Made by a program: the position numbers and the translations under genes. From NCBI GenBank assembly GCA_021731285.1, contig JAKFXR010000016.1, forward strand, positions 1 to 55,924: a stretch of 55,924 nt of DNA, written 5' to 3'. Below the pieces are notes generated by a model. The model was not told the DNA's origin and did no database searches. It was given only the letters and a program-made list of their open reading frames with translations. Each line of letters starts with the position of its first letter. Within the stretch, counting starts at the first letter, position 1. Below are positions 41,715-50,432 of this stretch, one piece after another. The stretch is from Polaromonas sp. GTDB taxonomy: Bacteria; Pseudomonadota; Gammaproteobacteria; Burkholderiales; Burkholderiaceae_C.

Positions 41715-43022
41715 ATGGGAATGTTTGACTGGTCAGAAAAAAGCAGCGCCGTACTGCAACAGGGCGGCGTGATCGCCCCCGACGAGCGCCTGCCCTGGCC
41801 GCAGACCGCGGTCATGGGCGTGCAGCATGTGATTGCGATGTTTGGCGCCACCGTGCTGGCGCCCATCCTGATGGGTTTTGACCCCAACATTTCCATCCTG
41901 ATGAGCGGCGTGGGCACGCTGATCTTTTTTCTCGTCACTGGCGGCAAAGTGCCGAGTTATCTGGGCTCGAGCTTTGCGTTTATCGGCGTTGTGATTGCAG
42001 CCACCGCCTATGCCGGCAAGGGGCCCAACCCCAACATCGGCGCGGCGCTGGGTGGCATCATTGCCTGCGGCGTGGTGTACACCGTCATCGGCGCCATCGT
42101 GCAAGCGGTGGGCACCGGCTGGATCGAGCGTTTCATGCCGCCTGTGGTCACAGGTGCGGTTGTCGCGGTGATTGGCCTGAACCTGGCAGGCATACCGATC
42201 AAGAACATGGCAGCCAGCAACTTTGATTCATGGATGCAGGTGGTGACCTTTGTCAGCGTGGCGCTGGTGGCCGTGATGACGCGCGGCATGGTGCAGCGCC
42301 TGCTGATACTTGTCGGCCTGATGGTTGCCACGGTGGTCTACGCGGTGTTGACCAACGGACTGGGCATGGGCAAACCGGTCGATCTGTCAGGCATCGCGAA
42401 CGCGGCCTGGGTCGGGCTGCCGGCCTTCGCCGCGCCAGTCTTCAGCGCCAGCGCCATGCTGCTGATTGCGCCTGTGGCCATCATCCTGGTGGCGGAAAAC
42501 CTGGGACACATCAAGGCCGTGACCGCCATGACGGGCAAGAACCTCGACCCCTACATGGGGCGCGCCTTCATCGGTGACGGTGTGGCCACCATGGTTTCGG
42601 GCGCGGCCGGTGGGACGGGTGTCACCACTTATGCAGAAAATATCGGTGTGATGGCTGCAACCAAAATTTACTCGACCGCGGTTTTTGTGGTGGCTGCGGT
42701 GATCGCGGTGGTGCTGGGCTTCAGCCCCAAGTTCGGTGCGCTGATCCTGGCGATTCCGCTGCCCGTGATGGGCGGCGTGAGCATTGTGGTGTTTGGGCTG
42801 ATCGCCGTGGCCGGGGCCAAAATCTGGGTCGACAACAAAGTGGACTTTTCCGACAACCGCAACCTGCTGGTCGCGGCCATCACCCTGGTGCTGGGCACGG
42901 GAGATTTCACCCTCAAGTTCGGCCAGTTTGCGCTGGGCGGCATAGGCACCGCGACCTTTGGCGCCATCCTGTTGTACGCGCTGCTGGGGCGCAATAAAAC
43001 GCCGGGCAACGCAGGCCGCTAG
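41715..43022 (+). CDS. Uracil/pyrimidine permease (NCS2 family, UraA/RutG-like)
   Basis: 435 residues with the 14-helix layout of nucleobase:cation symporter 2. Characteristic segments: GVQHVIAMFGATVLAPILMG (helix 1), PSYLGSSFAFIG (helix 3), LIAPVAIILVAENLGHIKAV with the substrate-binding glutamate, and GDGVATMVSGAAGGTGVTTYAENIGVMA, the UraA-type second glutamate motif. It is a proton-coupled importer of uracil (or thymine) in the inner membrane. AAGGAG precedes the ATG. Its stop abuts the stop of the convergent coiled-coil gene with no spacer. Confidence 0.95.
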   Translation: MGMFDWSEKSSAVLQQGGVIAPDERLPWPQTAVMGVQHVIAMFGATVLAPILMGFDPNISILMSGVGTLIFFLVTGGKVPSYLGSSFAFIGVVIAATAYAGKGPNPNIGAALGGIIACGVVYTVIGAIVQAVGTGWIERFMPPVVTGAVVAVIGLNLAGIPIKNMAASNFDSWMQVVTFVSVALVAVMTRGMVQRLLILVGLMVATVVYAVLTNGLGMGKPVDLSGIANAAWVGLPAFAAPVFSASAMLLIAPVAIILVAENLGHIKAVTAMTGKNLDPYMGRAFIGDGVATMVSGAAGGTGVTTYAENIGVMAATKIYSTAVFVVAAVIAVVLGFSPKFGALILAIPLPVMGGVSIVVFGLIAVAGAKIWVDNKVDFSDNRNLLVAAITLVLGTGDFTLKFGQFALGGIGTATFGAILLYALLGRNKTPGNAGR

Positions 43023-43373
43023 TCAGGCTGCGGGCGACTCGTTCTGCGCCTGGGCCAGCGCGGCCTGGGTTTGCGCCAGCTCCTGCTCCAGCGCCGTGCG
43101 CTCGTCAATCTCCTGCGCCAGCAACTGGTTGACCTGCGCCAGCTCCTCGGCAGAATCCTGAATTCTCTCTTTCAGATCATCGGTTTTTTGCAGCGCTGCA
43201 GAAAGATCACCAGTCTGCGCATCGTCGGGGATCTCCTGCTTGAGCACCGCGTTGATGACCATCAACTCGTCGGCCGACTGTTTGACGGCGTCTTTCACTG
43301 CATCGTTCTGGTCCAGTGCAATCACCAGAGGCGTGGCAGGTGCATCGCGGCGATGCTTTCTGTTTTTGGTCAT
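43023..43373 (-). CDS. Coiled-coil hypothetical protein
   Basis: 116 residues. A basic N-terminus (MTKNRKHRRDAP) is followed by long heptad-rich helices, DDLKERIQDSAEELAQVNQLLAQEI and ERTALEQELAQTQAALAQAQ. There is no signal peptide and no known domain. DELMVINAVLKQEI and EELAQVNQLLAQEI form two imperfect repeats. It is convergent with the uracil permease with adjoining stop codons. Function unknown. Confidence 0.75.
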   Translation of the reverse strand: MTKNRKHRRDAPATPLVIALDQNDAVKDAVKQSADELMVINAVLKQEIPDDAQTGDLSAALQKTDDLKERIQDSAEELAQVNQLLAQEIDERTALEQELAQTQAALAQAQNESPAA

Positions 43374-43499
43374 GGTGACCCCGGTGGAGGTGAGTTGAAA
43401 ACGTCCTGCCGAAGGACAGGCGGACGGCGCTGCTGCAAGCCCCTATGGTAAGGCCATGCCCCCAAGCACGCTACTCTCAGGCTGGCAGACCTTGCACTT

Positions 43500-44756
43500 T
43501 TACGGCTTCTTTACCGGCGCCGGGCTGAAAATCTTGCCCACGGCGGCACCCAGCCGCGCGCCTATGGCCGTCCCCACGCCCGGCAGGACGGCTGTACCCA
43601 GAACGGCGCCGGCAATGGCGCTGCGCGGGACCGATACCTCGACCTTGTCCAGCGGGCCACTGACCTGAAGCGGCACACCCACGATACCGTCCACCAGATC
43701 GACCGCAAATTCGGCGTCTATCCGGCGATTGGCGATCTTTGCCTGACCTGAAGCGGTGAGCGCGCCCGAGCTGGCCTTGATGCCGGTGAGGCTGACCACC
43801 ATGCCTGCGGGTGTATTTTGGGTGTCGAGCTGGCCGGTGATGGACTCCAGCGGCGTTTCCCCGGCGCGCTCCTGGCCGAAACTTTTGACGATCCTGTCAA
43901 CGCTGACGCGAAGTTTCGCGTCGTCGCCCACGGTGAAACTGGTCCTGGTGTGCAGCGTCCGGGCCAATTCGCCTATCGTGTCTCCGTTGGCTGAAAGGGC
44001 GGTCTCGCCCGAGGCCTTGCCCGTGACGATGGAGTTGCGCTTGAAGGCTGCCAGCGCACTGGCGATTTCCACCCCGCGCGGTTGCAGCCGGCCGTCCAGA
44101 TGCAGCCGCCCATTGGCGCGCGTGTGCAGCTGCACCTCACCGTTGGCCGTGCCGCCACCTACATTGATGTCCGTGGTCCAGCGGTCTTCCTGACCTTGTC
44201 GGGTCAGGGTCAGGTCTGCCGCAGGAGTGACGCCCGGCCGGCGCAATTTTGCCTGGCGCGGTCGCCAGTTCGGGTCAAAGTCCACCTCACCGTCAAACAC
44301 CAGCTCCCGGCCATAACGGGTGATCCAGGTGACATCGCGAAATACCAGCCGTTCCAGCGGTATGGCCACACCGGGCACGCTGGCAGCCTCCTTTCCCGCA
44401 TTGAGTTCCCGCAGGGACATCTGGGGCAACACCGCGCCATCGAGGTCGGCATGGTCGGCCTGCATCCGCCCGTCCATCAATGCCGCCATGCTGGGATAGA
44501 CGGTCAGTTTTTTCACGGTGATGGGTTGCGGCTGCGCGGTCGCCGCATCGTGCAACACGATGGCGGGCGTCGGAAAGAGCCTCCAGCGCAAGGCGCCGAC
44601 CTTGACCGGCACGCCCAGACGCGCCTGCAACTCCCGCGAAGCCCGGGCCGCCAGTTCCTCTTCGTCAGGCATGAGAGCGGCAACCGCCAGCCACAGGCCG
44701 CCCAGCAGGGCAAGCAGCACGCCGGCGCCAACCATCCATTTTTGACCATGTCGCAT
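43500..44756 (-). CDS. AsmA-family envelope protein
   Basis: 418 residues. An N-terminal signal anchor (GVLLALLGGLWLAVAALM) is followed by the AsmA start pattern with RWRLFPTPAIVLHDA (about residues 57-71), beta-rich repeats through the middle and an AsmA_2-like C-terminal part (TPAGMVVSLTGIKASSGALTASG). The tail AIGARLGAAVGKIFSPAPVKK is glycine-rich. AsmA proteins sit in the inner membrane facing the periplasm, and larger relatives (TamB, YhdP) bridge lipids to the outer membrane. It is shorter than E. coli AsmA (about 617). It is divergent from the thioesterase gene at 44889. Confidence 0.88.
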   Translation of the reverse strand: MRHGQKWMVGAGVLLALLGGLWLAVAALMPDEEELAARASRELQARLGVPVKVGALRWRLFPTPAIVLHDAATAQPQPITVKKLTVYPSMAALMDGRMQADHADLDGAVLPQMSLRELNAGKEAASVPGVAIPLERLVFRDVTWITRYGRELVFDGEVDFDPNWRPRQAKLRRPGVTPAADLTLTRQGQEDRWTTDINVGGGTANGEVQLHTRANGRLHLDGRLQPRGVEIASALAAFKRNSIVTGKASGETALSANGDTIGELARTLHTRTSFTVGDDAKLRVSVDRIVKSFGQERAGETPLESITGQLDTQNTPAGMVVSLTGIKASSGALTASGQAKIANRRIDAEFAVDLVDGIVGVPLQVSGPLDKVEVSVPRSAIAGAVLGTAVLPGVGTAIGARLGAAVGKIFSPAPVKKP

Positions 44757-44888
44757 AGCGTCTTTCTCTTGTGCCAGGATGTGCCCCGGTGCTTATCGAG
44801 CCCCTCCACCTTACAGGCGGGGACGGTCCGGGCGTGTAGGCCGCAATCTCCTTATAGTCAGGGGATTCAAGCCAACCTGGAAACAGCC

Positions 44889-45311
44889 ATGCGAATCTGG
44901 AAGCAAGCGATCTCCGTGGAACTCCTGGCCGCCACCAATGCCAATTGCGCGGTCACGTACCTGGGCATCGAGTTCCTGGAGGTGGGCGACGACTTCATTC
45001 GGGCCCGGGTGCCGGTGGATGAACGCACCCGTCAGCCCTATGGCCTGTTGCACGGCGGAGTCTCGGTGGTGCTGGCTGAAACCCTGGGCTCCTGCGGCGC
45101 TGCCTTTGCGGCGCCCGAAGGCCACCGCACGGTGGGGCTGGACATCAATGCCAATCACCTCAAAGGCGTCACCAGCGGTTGGGTCACAGGCATCACCCGG
45201 CCCGTGCACATTGGCCGCACCACCCAGGTCTGGCACATCGAACTGAGCAACGAAGCGGGTGAGCTGACCTGTGTGTCACGCATCACCATGGCCATGCTGG
45301 CCCCGCGATAA
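44889..45311 (+). CDS. Hotdog-fold thioesterase (YdiI/MenI-like)
   Basis: 140 residues from the ATG at 44889; an antisense-derived ORF extension to 44082 is not coding. Single hotdog domain with the canonical LLHGGVSVVLAETLGS, giving HGG and the catalytic glutamate, and INANHLKGVTSGWVTG. This is the class of 1,4-dihydroxy-2-naphthoyl-CoA and 4-hydroxybenzoyl-CoA thioesterases, but many members act broadly. Unlike the thioesterase at 9522, the HGG turn is intact. Monocistronic, followed by a repeat remnant. Confidence 0.92.
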   Translation: MRIWKQAISVELLAATNANCAVTYLGIEFLEVGDDFIRARVPVDERTRQPYGLLHGGVSVVLAETLGSCGAAFAAPEGHRTVGLDINANHLKGVTSGWVTGITRPVHIGRTTQVWHIELSNEAGELTCVSRITMAMLAPR

Positions 45312-45352
45312 TGAACAAATCGGCAGCACGCCCTTGCGTCACGCCAACAGCT

Positions 45353-45371
45353 TGCTATCAATTGTGTAGCA
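45353..45371. repeat. Dispersed repeat family 3, partial copy
   Basis: TGCTATCAATTGTGTAGCA shares the TGCTAT/(A)TAGCA arms of copies 27332 and 49531, but the ACAAAGGGCA tail is absent. It lies between convergent genes and may serve as a bidirectional transcript end. Confidence 0.5.
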
Positions 45372-45396
45372 TCTGGGTCTGGGTTACAGCGCAGGA

Positions 45397-45969
45397 CTAG
45401 CCGGCAGCGGGCTCCGCCCGTGCCATGCGTTCACTCTTCCAGTAGACGTCGTCACCGCCGTTCATGCGGTTGAGCACGCGGGACAGCACAAACAGCAGAT
45501 CGCTCAGGCGGTTGAGGTAGTGGCGCGGCGACTCATTGAGTTTCTCCGCCTTGTCGAGCGCCACCACGGCACGCTCGGCACGCCGCGCAACCGTGCGGCA
45601 CACATGGGCCAGCGCCGCGGCGCGGGAGCCGGCCGGCAAAATGAATTCCTGCAGGCGCGGCAGGCCGGCGTTGTGCTGCGCCAGCGCTGCGTCCAGCATG
45701 GCCACCGCTTCCGGCTTGAGCAGCTCAAAGCCCGGAATGGACAACTCGCCGCCCAGATTGAACAACTGGTGCTGCACTTCAACCAGCAACTCACGCACCG
45801 CGGCAGGCATCTCTTCGCACAACAACACGCCAATCTGCGAGTTCAGCTCGTCCACATCGCCCATGGCATGCACACGCAGGCTGTCCTTGGACACGCGGGT
45901 GTTGTCGCCCAGCCCCGTGCTTCCGTTGTCCCCGGTGCGGGTAGCGATTTGTGTGAGTCTGTTGGCCAT
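45397..45969 (-). CDS. ATP:cob(I)alamin adenosyltransferase (PduO/MMAB type)
   Basis: 190 residues. ATP-binding N-terminus TRTGDNGSTGLGDNTRVSKD (11-30), then the five-helix bundle with ELNSQIGVLL, LFNLGGEL, HVCRTVARRAER and LNRLSDLLFVLSRVLNR. It transfers the 5'-deoxyadenosyl group of ATP to cob(I)alamin to make coenzyme B12. It links functionally to the B12-dependent methionine synthase at the other end of the window only in the general sense of cobalamin use. Convergent with the thioesterase, divergent from the EF-hand gene. Confidence 0.95.
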   Translation of the reverse strand: MANRLTQIATRTGDNGSTGLGDNTRVSKDSLRVHAMGDVDELNSQIGVLLCEEMPAAVRELLVEVQHQLFNLGGELSIPGFELLKPEAVAMLDAALAQHNAGLPRLQEFILPAGSRAAALAHVCRTVARRAERAVVALDKAEKLNESPRHYLNRLSDLLFVLSRVLNRMNGGDDVYWKSERMARAEPAAG

Positions 45970-46120
45970 GGGCGATGAAAGTTGGGTGGGTTACGCAGGG
46001 AAAGAAAATGTGAGCAATCTGCAGATGATGTCAACGAGGCAACACCGTGCAAAAGTGCTGGAGTCGCTCACTTTGCTGCGGTGCAATAGCGACTTCTTCA
46101 ACTTCAAAGGATATGTCTGC

Positions 46121-46471
46121 ATGACATCCAAATCTCATTTTATTCCCAACTTTGAATTGCGCAGCATCGCGCTGCTGGCTGCATTGACCGTGGGTACAGC
46201 GCTGGCCGCGCATGCCCAAACCCCCGACACAGGTGGGACCAGGCCTTCAACCCCGATGGCCAACCCATCCCCACAAAGCACGCCCGGCCCGATGGCACCG
46301 GCCAAGAATGCAGAAGCCATTTTTGTGCGCGCCGATGTCAACAAGGACGGCAAGCTCAGCCGGCAGGAAACTGCACGCTTTCCAGCGGTGGAGCAACGAT
46401 TTGACGACATCGACACCAATAAGGATCAGTTTGTTTCGCGCGAGGAATTTGAAGCCGCACTCAAATCCTGA
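46121..46471 (+). CDS. Secreted EF-hand domain protein
   Basis: 116 residues from the ATG at 46121, with AAAGGAT upstream; the longer ORF from 45536 is antisense to the adenosyltransferase. A signal peptide (cleaved after AAHA-QT) is followed by a proline/serine/threonine-rich linker and one EF-hand pair: DVNKDGKLSRQE and DTNKDQFVSREE. Both loops keep Asp/Asn at positions 1, 3 and 5 and Glu at 12, so calcium binding is likely. It is probably periplasmic, and function is otherwise unknown. A GC-rich hairpin follows. Confidence 0.88.
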   Translation: MTSKSHFIPNFELRSIALLAALTVGTALAAHAQTPDTGGTRPSTPMANPSPQSTPGPMAPAKNAEAIFVRADVNKDGKLSRQETARFPAVEQRFDDIDTNKDQFVSREEFEAALKS

Positions 46472-46489
46472 CGCCAGCCGTTAAAAGCC

Positions 46490-46511
46490 GTGGGGGCGGG
46501 CCCGCTCCCAC
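46490..46511 (+). terminator. Possible terminator hairpin of the EF-hand gene
   Basis: Arms GTGGGGGCGGG and CCCGCTCCCAC pair along 11 positions with one mismatch, 18 bases after the stop. There is no T run behind it, so intrinsic termination is unsure. Confidence 0.4.
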
Positions 46512-46557
46512 TTCAAATTGCCTGCACAGGCGTAAACTGGGGCCTTCTGGAGACACC

Positions 46558-47982
46558 ATGAACGCCCCCACCCACCCTGACCACCTGTTGCCCCAACTCA
46601 AGCTGCGCGATGTGCCGCAAGCATTGATCGAGGCGTTGAAAGCGCGGTTTGCCGATCGTTGTTCCACGGCCTTGGTGGTGCGTGAGCAGCACGGGCGGGA
46701 CGAGTCCTCCTTTGCCGCGCCGCCGCCGGCAGCCGTGGTGTTTGCGGAAAGCACCGCCGACGTTGCCGACGCCGTGCGGCTGGCCGCGCAGTATGCCGTG
46801 CCCGTCATTCCCTTTGGTGTGGGCACATCGCTGGAAGGCCATCTGCTGGCCGTACAGGGCGGCATCAGCGTGGATGTGAGCCGCATGAACAAGGTGCTCT
46901 CCATCAACGCCGAAGACCTGACGGTGACGGTGCAGCCCGGTGTCACCCGCAAGCAGCTCAACGAAGAAGTCAAAAGCACAGGCCTGTTTTTTCCGATTGA
47001 CCCCGGCGCCGACGCCACTTTGGGCGGCATGAGCGCCACACGCGCCAGCGGTACCAACGCCGTGCGTTACGGCACCATGCGCGAGAACGTGCTCGCCCTG
47101 GAAATTGTCACAGCCGCTGGCGACGTCATACGCACCGGCACCCGCGCGAAAAAGTCATCGGCGGGCTACGACCTCACGCGCCTGATGGTGGGCAGCGAGG
47201 GCACGCTGGGCGTCATCACCGAAGTCACCGTCAAGCTCTATCCCTTGCCCGAAGCAATCTCGGCGGCGATCTGTTCTTTTCCCAGCATTGAAGCTGCGGT
47301 GCGCACCACCATCCAGATCATCCAGCTCGGGGTTCCGATTGCGCGGGTCGAGCTGATCGACAGCAACACGGTGCGCATGGTCAATGCGCACAGCAAGCTG
47401 GGGCTGCGCGAAGAGCCCATGCTGCTGATGGAGTTTCACGGCTCGCCCGGCAGCGTCAAAGAGCAGGCCGAAACCGTTCAGGAAATTGCCGCGGACCTGG
47501 GCGGCAATGCTTTCGAATGGGCCAGCACGCCCGAAGAGCGCACACGGCTCTGGACGGCGCGGCACAACGCCTACTTTGCCGCCATCCAGTCCAGGCCCGG
47601 TTGCCGCGCCATTTCCACCGACACCTGCGTGCCTATTTCCCGGCTCGCCGATTGCCTGCTGGACTCGGTGAGCGAGGCCGACGCCAGCGGCATCCCCTAC
47701 TTTCTCGTCGGCCATGTGGGCGACGGCAATTTTCACTTCGGCTACCTGATCGACCCCGACAAGCCCGAAGAGCGCGAAGTGGCAGAAGGCCTCAACCACA
47801 AGCTGGTCAACCGAGCCTTGAGCCTGGAAGGCACGTGCACCGGAGAGCACGGCATCGGCCTGCACAAGATGGACTTCCTGGTGAGCGAGACCGGAGGCGG
47901 CGCTGTGGACATGATGCGCACCATCAAGCGCGCGCTCGATCCGCAAAACATCATGAACCCGGGCAAGATCTTTAGGCTTTAA
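46558..47982 (+). CDS. FAD-binding oxidase (GlcD / D-lactate dehydrogenase type)
   Basis: 474 residues, PCMH-type FAD domain plus FAD-oxidase C domain. FAD-contact segments are VPVIPFGVGTSLEGHLL, DPGADATLGGMSATRASGTNAVRYGTM and LMVGSEGTLGVITEVTVKL. The C-terminal metal and substrate histidines are in VGHVGDGNFHFG and TCTGEHGIGLHKMDFL. Such enzymes oxidise D-lactate, glycolate or D-2-hydroxy acids and pass electrons to the quinone pool or cytochrome c. No GlcE or GlcF partner is adjacent, which favours a stand-alone D-lactate dehydrogenase (Dld/cytochrome type). GGAG precedes the ATG. Confidence 0.92.
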   Translation: MNAPTHPDHLLPQLKLRDVPQALIEALKARFADRCSTALVVREQHGRDESSFAAPPPAAVVFAESTADVADAVRLAAQYAVPVIPFGVGTSLEGHLLAVQGGISVDVSRMNKVLSINAEDLTVTVQPGVTRKQLNEEVKSTGLFFPIDPGADATLGGMSATRASGTNAVRYGTMRENVLALEIVTAAGDVIRTGTRAKKSSAGYDLTRLMVGSEGTLGVITEVTVKLYPLPEAISAAICSFPSIEAAVRTTIQIIQLGVPIARVELIDSNTVRMVNAHSKLGLREEPMLLMEFHGSPGSVKEQAETVQEIAADLGGNAFEWASTPEERTRLWTARHNAYFAAIQSRPGCRAISTDTCVPISRLADCLLDSVSEADASGIPYFLVGHVGDGNFHFGYLIDPDKPEEREVAEGLNHKLVNRALSLEGTCTGEHGIGLHKMDFLVSETGGGAVDMMRTIKRALDPQNIMNPGKIFRL

Positions 47983-47999
47983 CGCGCCATTGGCGCCGG

Positions 48000-48926
48000 C
48001 TATTTGCCGCCGCGCAAACGTTCAATCAGGCCATTGAGCTCGTCCATCGAACCAAATTGGATTGCAAGCTCTCCCACGTCTTCACGGCGCCCATGGCGCT
48101 TGACCTGCTTTTTGATGCGCACTTCGACCTCCGCCATCAGCAGGTCGGCCAGCTCTTCTTCGACCCGCCGGGTATCGCGCGATTTTTCCTTGCTGACTTT
48201 TTGCGGCTTCAGGGAAAACTCGGCGCTGAGTTTTTTGACCAGGCTTTCGGCCTCCCGCACCGACATTTTTTTGGCGGCAATCTGGTTGGCGGCAGTGATT
48301 TGCGTGGCCCGCTCCAGACCCAACAGCGCCCGCGCGTGACCCATGTCCAGGTCTCCGGCCATCAGCATGGTCTGCACCGGATCGGCCAGATTGAGCAGGC
48401 GCAGCAGGTTGGACGCGGCGCTGCGCGAGCGGCCCACCGCCTGCGCGGCCAGCTCATGCGTGAGTCCAAACTCCTTGACCAGCCGCTGCAGGCCGTGCGC
48501 CTCTTCCAGCGGGTTGAGGTCTTCGCGCTGGATGTTTTCAATCAGCGACATCGCTGCGGCCGATTCGTCAGGCACGTCGCGCACCAGCACCGGCACGCTG
48601 TCCAGCCCGGCGATCTTTGCGGCGCGAAAACGCCGCTCGCCCGCGATGATTTCGTACTTGCCGTCGTTGGCGCCACTGCTCAGCCGCCGCACCAAAATCG
48701 GCTGCATGATGCCCTGCGCCTTGATGGACTCGGCCAGCTCGTACAGCGCGCCCTCGTCCATGCGGGTGCGCGGCTGGTACTGGCCTGCGACCATGTCGGT
48801 CAGCCTCAGCGAAGCCGGCAGACCGGGGCTGGTGGCGCTGCTGTCGATGTCGGACGACTCGCTGACCTTGGGGCCGAGCAAGGCCTCGAGGCCGCGGCCC
48901 AGGCCCTTAGGTTTTTTCGTAGCCAT
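48000..48926 (-). CDS. parB: Chromosome-partitioning protein ParB
   Basis: 308 residues from the ATG at 48926 (MATKKPKGLGRGLEALLG), preceded by AGAAGGAAAA. The N-terminal region holds the ParB/Srx CTPase fold with GERRFRAAKIAG and ENIQREDLNPLEEA. The central helix-turn-helix (LTHELAAQAVGRSRSAASNLLRLL) reads parS, and the C-terminal dimer domain follows. ParB loads at parS, slides as a CTP clamp and acts with ParA to separate origins. Two parS sites lie 2.4-3.5 kb away in rsmG and mnmG. Its start overlaps the end of the hydrolase gene by 20 bases. Confidence 0.97.
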   Translation of the reverse strand: MATKKPKGLGRGLEALLGPKVSESSDIDSSATSPGLPASLRLTDMVAGQYQPRTRMDEGALYELAESIKAQGIMQPILVRRLSSGANDGKYEIIAGERRFRAAKIAGLDSVPVLVRDVPDESAAAMSLIENIQREDLNPLEEAHGLQRLVKEFGLTHELAAQAVGRSRSAASNLLRLLNLADPVQTMLMAGDLDMGHARALLGLERATQITAANQIAAKKMSVREAESLVKKLSAEFSLKPQKVSKEKSRDTRRVEEELADLLMAEVEVRIKKQVKRHGRREDVGELAIQFGSMDELNGLIERLRGGK

Positions 48927-49512
48927 GCATTTTTCCTTCTGTTGTTTGGTACGGGGTGGAGGCCGGTTTGTCCGCTCCACTGCAAAGCAAGCGCAGGCTG
49001 TCATGGGCTTGCGGCCAGTCGCCAAGACCGCTGTCGGCATTGAGGTGGCCACGCGGCCCGGCATCTACAAAGCTTGCGCCCCACGCTGCGGCAAACGCCC
49101 GGGCCCGCGCCGGTGCGCAAAAGGGGTCATCACTGCTGGCAAAGACAAGGGACGCAAACGGCAGGGGTTGCTGCAACACAGGCGCCCAACCGGGCAGGGC
49201 CTGGCGCAGATCATCGCGCTCTGTATCAGGCGGCGCCACCAGCAGCGCGGCCTTGACGCGTTGCGTATTTTTCGAATGCGCAGCCCAGGCCGCCACCTGA
49301 ATGCAGCCCAGGCTGTGCGCCACCAGCACGGCTGGTTGGTCACATGAAAGCAACACCTCTTCCAGCCGTGCAATCCAGTCACCGCGCAGCGGGCGCATCC
49401 AGTCATGCTGCTCCACACGCGTGTAGCCATGTGCGCGCTCCCAGCGGCTTTGCCAGTGGTCAGGGCCGCTGTTTTGCCAGCCGGGGAGAATCAGGACGTT
49501 GCCGGGTTTCAT
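48907..49512 (-). CDS. RBBP9/YdeN-type serine hydrolase
   Basis: 201 residues from the ATG at 49512 (MKPGNVLILPGWQNSG); ATG 49554 would lie within a repeat. Family pattern is complete: LPGWQNSGPDHWQSRWE at the N-terminus, nucleophile AHSLGC, acid in DDPFC and histidine in GPRGHLNADSGLGDWP. These small alpha/beta hydrolases have serine-hydrolase activity of unclear substrate. It stands between parA and parB and overlaps parB by 20 bases, so parB translation depends on this mRNA. A repeat sequence separates it from parA. Confidence 0.92.
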   Translation of the reverse strand: MKPGNVLILPGWQNSGPDHWQSRWERAHGYTRVEQHDWMRPLRGDWIARLEEVLLSCDQPAVLVAHSLGCIQVAAWAAHSKNTQRVKAALLVAPPDTERDDLRQALPGWAPVLQQPLPFASLVFASSDDPFCAPARARAFAAAWGASFVDAGPRGHLNADSGLGDWPQAHDSLRLLCSGADKPASTPYQTTEGKMHGYEKT

Positions 49513-49530
49513 GCGTACGGAGGACTGTTG

Positions 49531-49600
49531 TGCTATTGTTTTAATAGCAAACAATGTCCATCAACAAAGGGCAAAGTGCACATTTCCATGGGTAAAAAGC
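49531..49600 (+). repeat. Dispersed repeat family 3, copy 2
   Basis: TGCTATTGTTTTAATAGCA (49531-49549) and a tail with ACAAAGGGCA and CATTTCC, matching 27332-27395. It fills the gap between parA and the hydrolase gene. The hairpin falls immediately upstream of the hydrolase start and could uncouple parA from parB expression. Confidence 0.75.
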
Positions 49601-50386
49601 TCACAGGACCTTGATGCGCTGAACCATCTCTTCGGCGAAAGCGATGAAAGCCTGCGCGCCTTTGGACGAAGGATCAAACACCACGCCGGGCAGGCCGTAA
49701 CTGGGCGCTTCGGCCAGGCGCACATTGCGCGGGATCACCGTGTTGAAGACCTTGTCGCCGAAATGCTGCTTGAGCTGGTCGCTGACCTGCTGCTGCAAGG
49801 TGATGCGCGGGTCGAACATCACACGCAGCAGGCCGATGATGGCCAGGTCCTTGTTGAGGTTGGCGTGCACCTGCTTGATGGTGTTGACGAGGTCGGTCAG
49901 GCCTTCCAGCGCAAAGTACTCGCACTGCATGGGCACGATCACGCCGTGCGCGCAGCACAGGCCATTGAGCGTGAGCATGCTCAAGGAAGGCGGGCAGTCG
50001 ATCAGCACGAAGTCATAGTCGCCCGCGACCGCCTCAATCGCCAGCTTGAGGCGTTTTTCGCGGCGCTCGATATCCACCAGCTCGACTTCGGCGCCGGCCA
50101 GTTCGCGGTTGGCACCGAGGATGTCGTAACCACAGCCGCCGTCGATCAGCTTCTGGCTGGTGACCCGCGCCTCGGCTATCGAGGCCGACTCCAGCAACAC
50201 GTCGTACACGGTCATTTCCAGCTTGCGCTTGTCCACGCCCGATCCCATGGTGGCATTGCCCTGCGGGTCGAGGTCAATCATCAACACGCGCTGCCCGACC
50301 TTGGCGAGGCCTGCCGCCAGATTGACGGTCGTCGTGGTCTTGCCCACTCCACCCTTTTGATTGGCAACGCAGAAGATTTTGGCCAT
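49601..50386 (-). CDS. parA: Chromosome-partitioning ATPase ParA (Soj type)
   Basis: 261 residues from the ATG at 50386 (MAKIFCVANQKGGVGKTT). Deviant Walker A KGGVGKTTT (11-19), Walker A' LDPQGNAT and Walker B FVLIDCPPSLS are intact. Length and lack of an N-terminal DNA-binding domain define the chromosomal Soj/ParA group. It forms ATP-dependent gradients on the nucleoid that pull ParB-parS complexes. The upstream extension to 50461 overlaps the LysE gene and is rejected; AAAGAG precedes the chosen ATG. Confidence 0.97.
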   Translation of the reverse strand: MAKIFCVANQKGGVGKTTTTVNLAAGLAKVGQRVLMIDLDPQGNATMGSGVDKRKLEMTVYDVLLESASIAEARVTSQKLIDGGCGYDILGANRELAGAEVELVDIERREKRLKLAIEAVAGDYDFVLIDCPPSLSMLTLNGLCCAHGVIVPMQCEYFALEGLTDLVNTIKQVHANLNKDLAIIGLLRVMFDPRITLQQQVSDQLKQHFGDKVFNTVIPRNVRLAEAPSYGLPGVVFDPSSKGAQAFIAFAEEMVQRIKVL

Positions 50387-50432
50387 GTGCTCTTTATTGT
50401 TCTTGGGGAAATCGGATGGAAAGGAATAGAAA

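Noticed and set aside
44082-44888. 269-residue N-terminal extension of the second thioesterase
   Set aside because: Antisense to the AsmA-like gene, and the hotdog domain is complete from 44889.
45536-46120. 195-residue N-terminal extension of the EF-hand protein
   Set aside because: Antisense to the adenosyltransferase; the signal peptide begins at the ATG at 46121.
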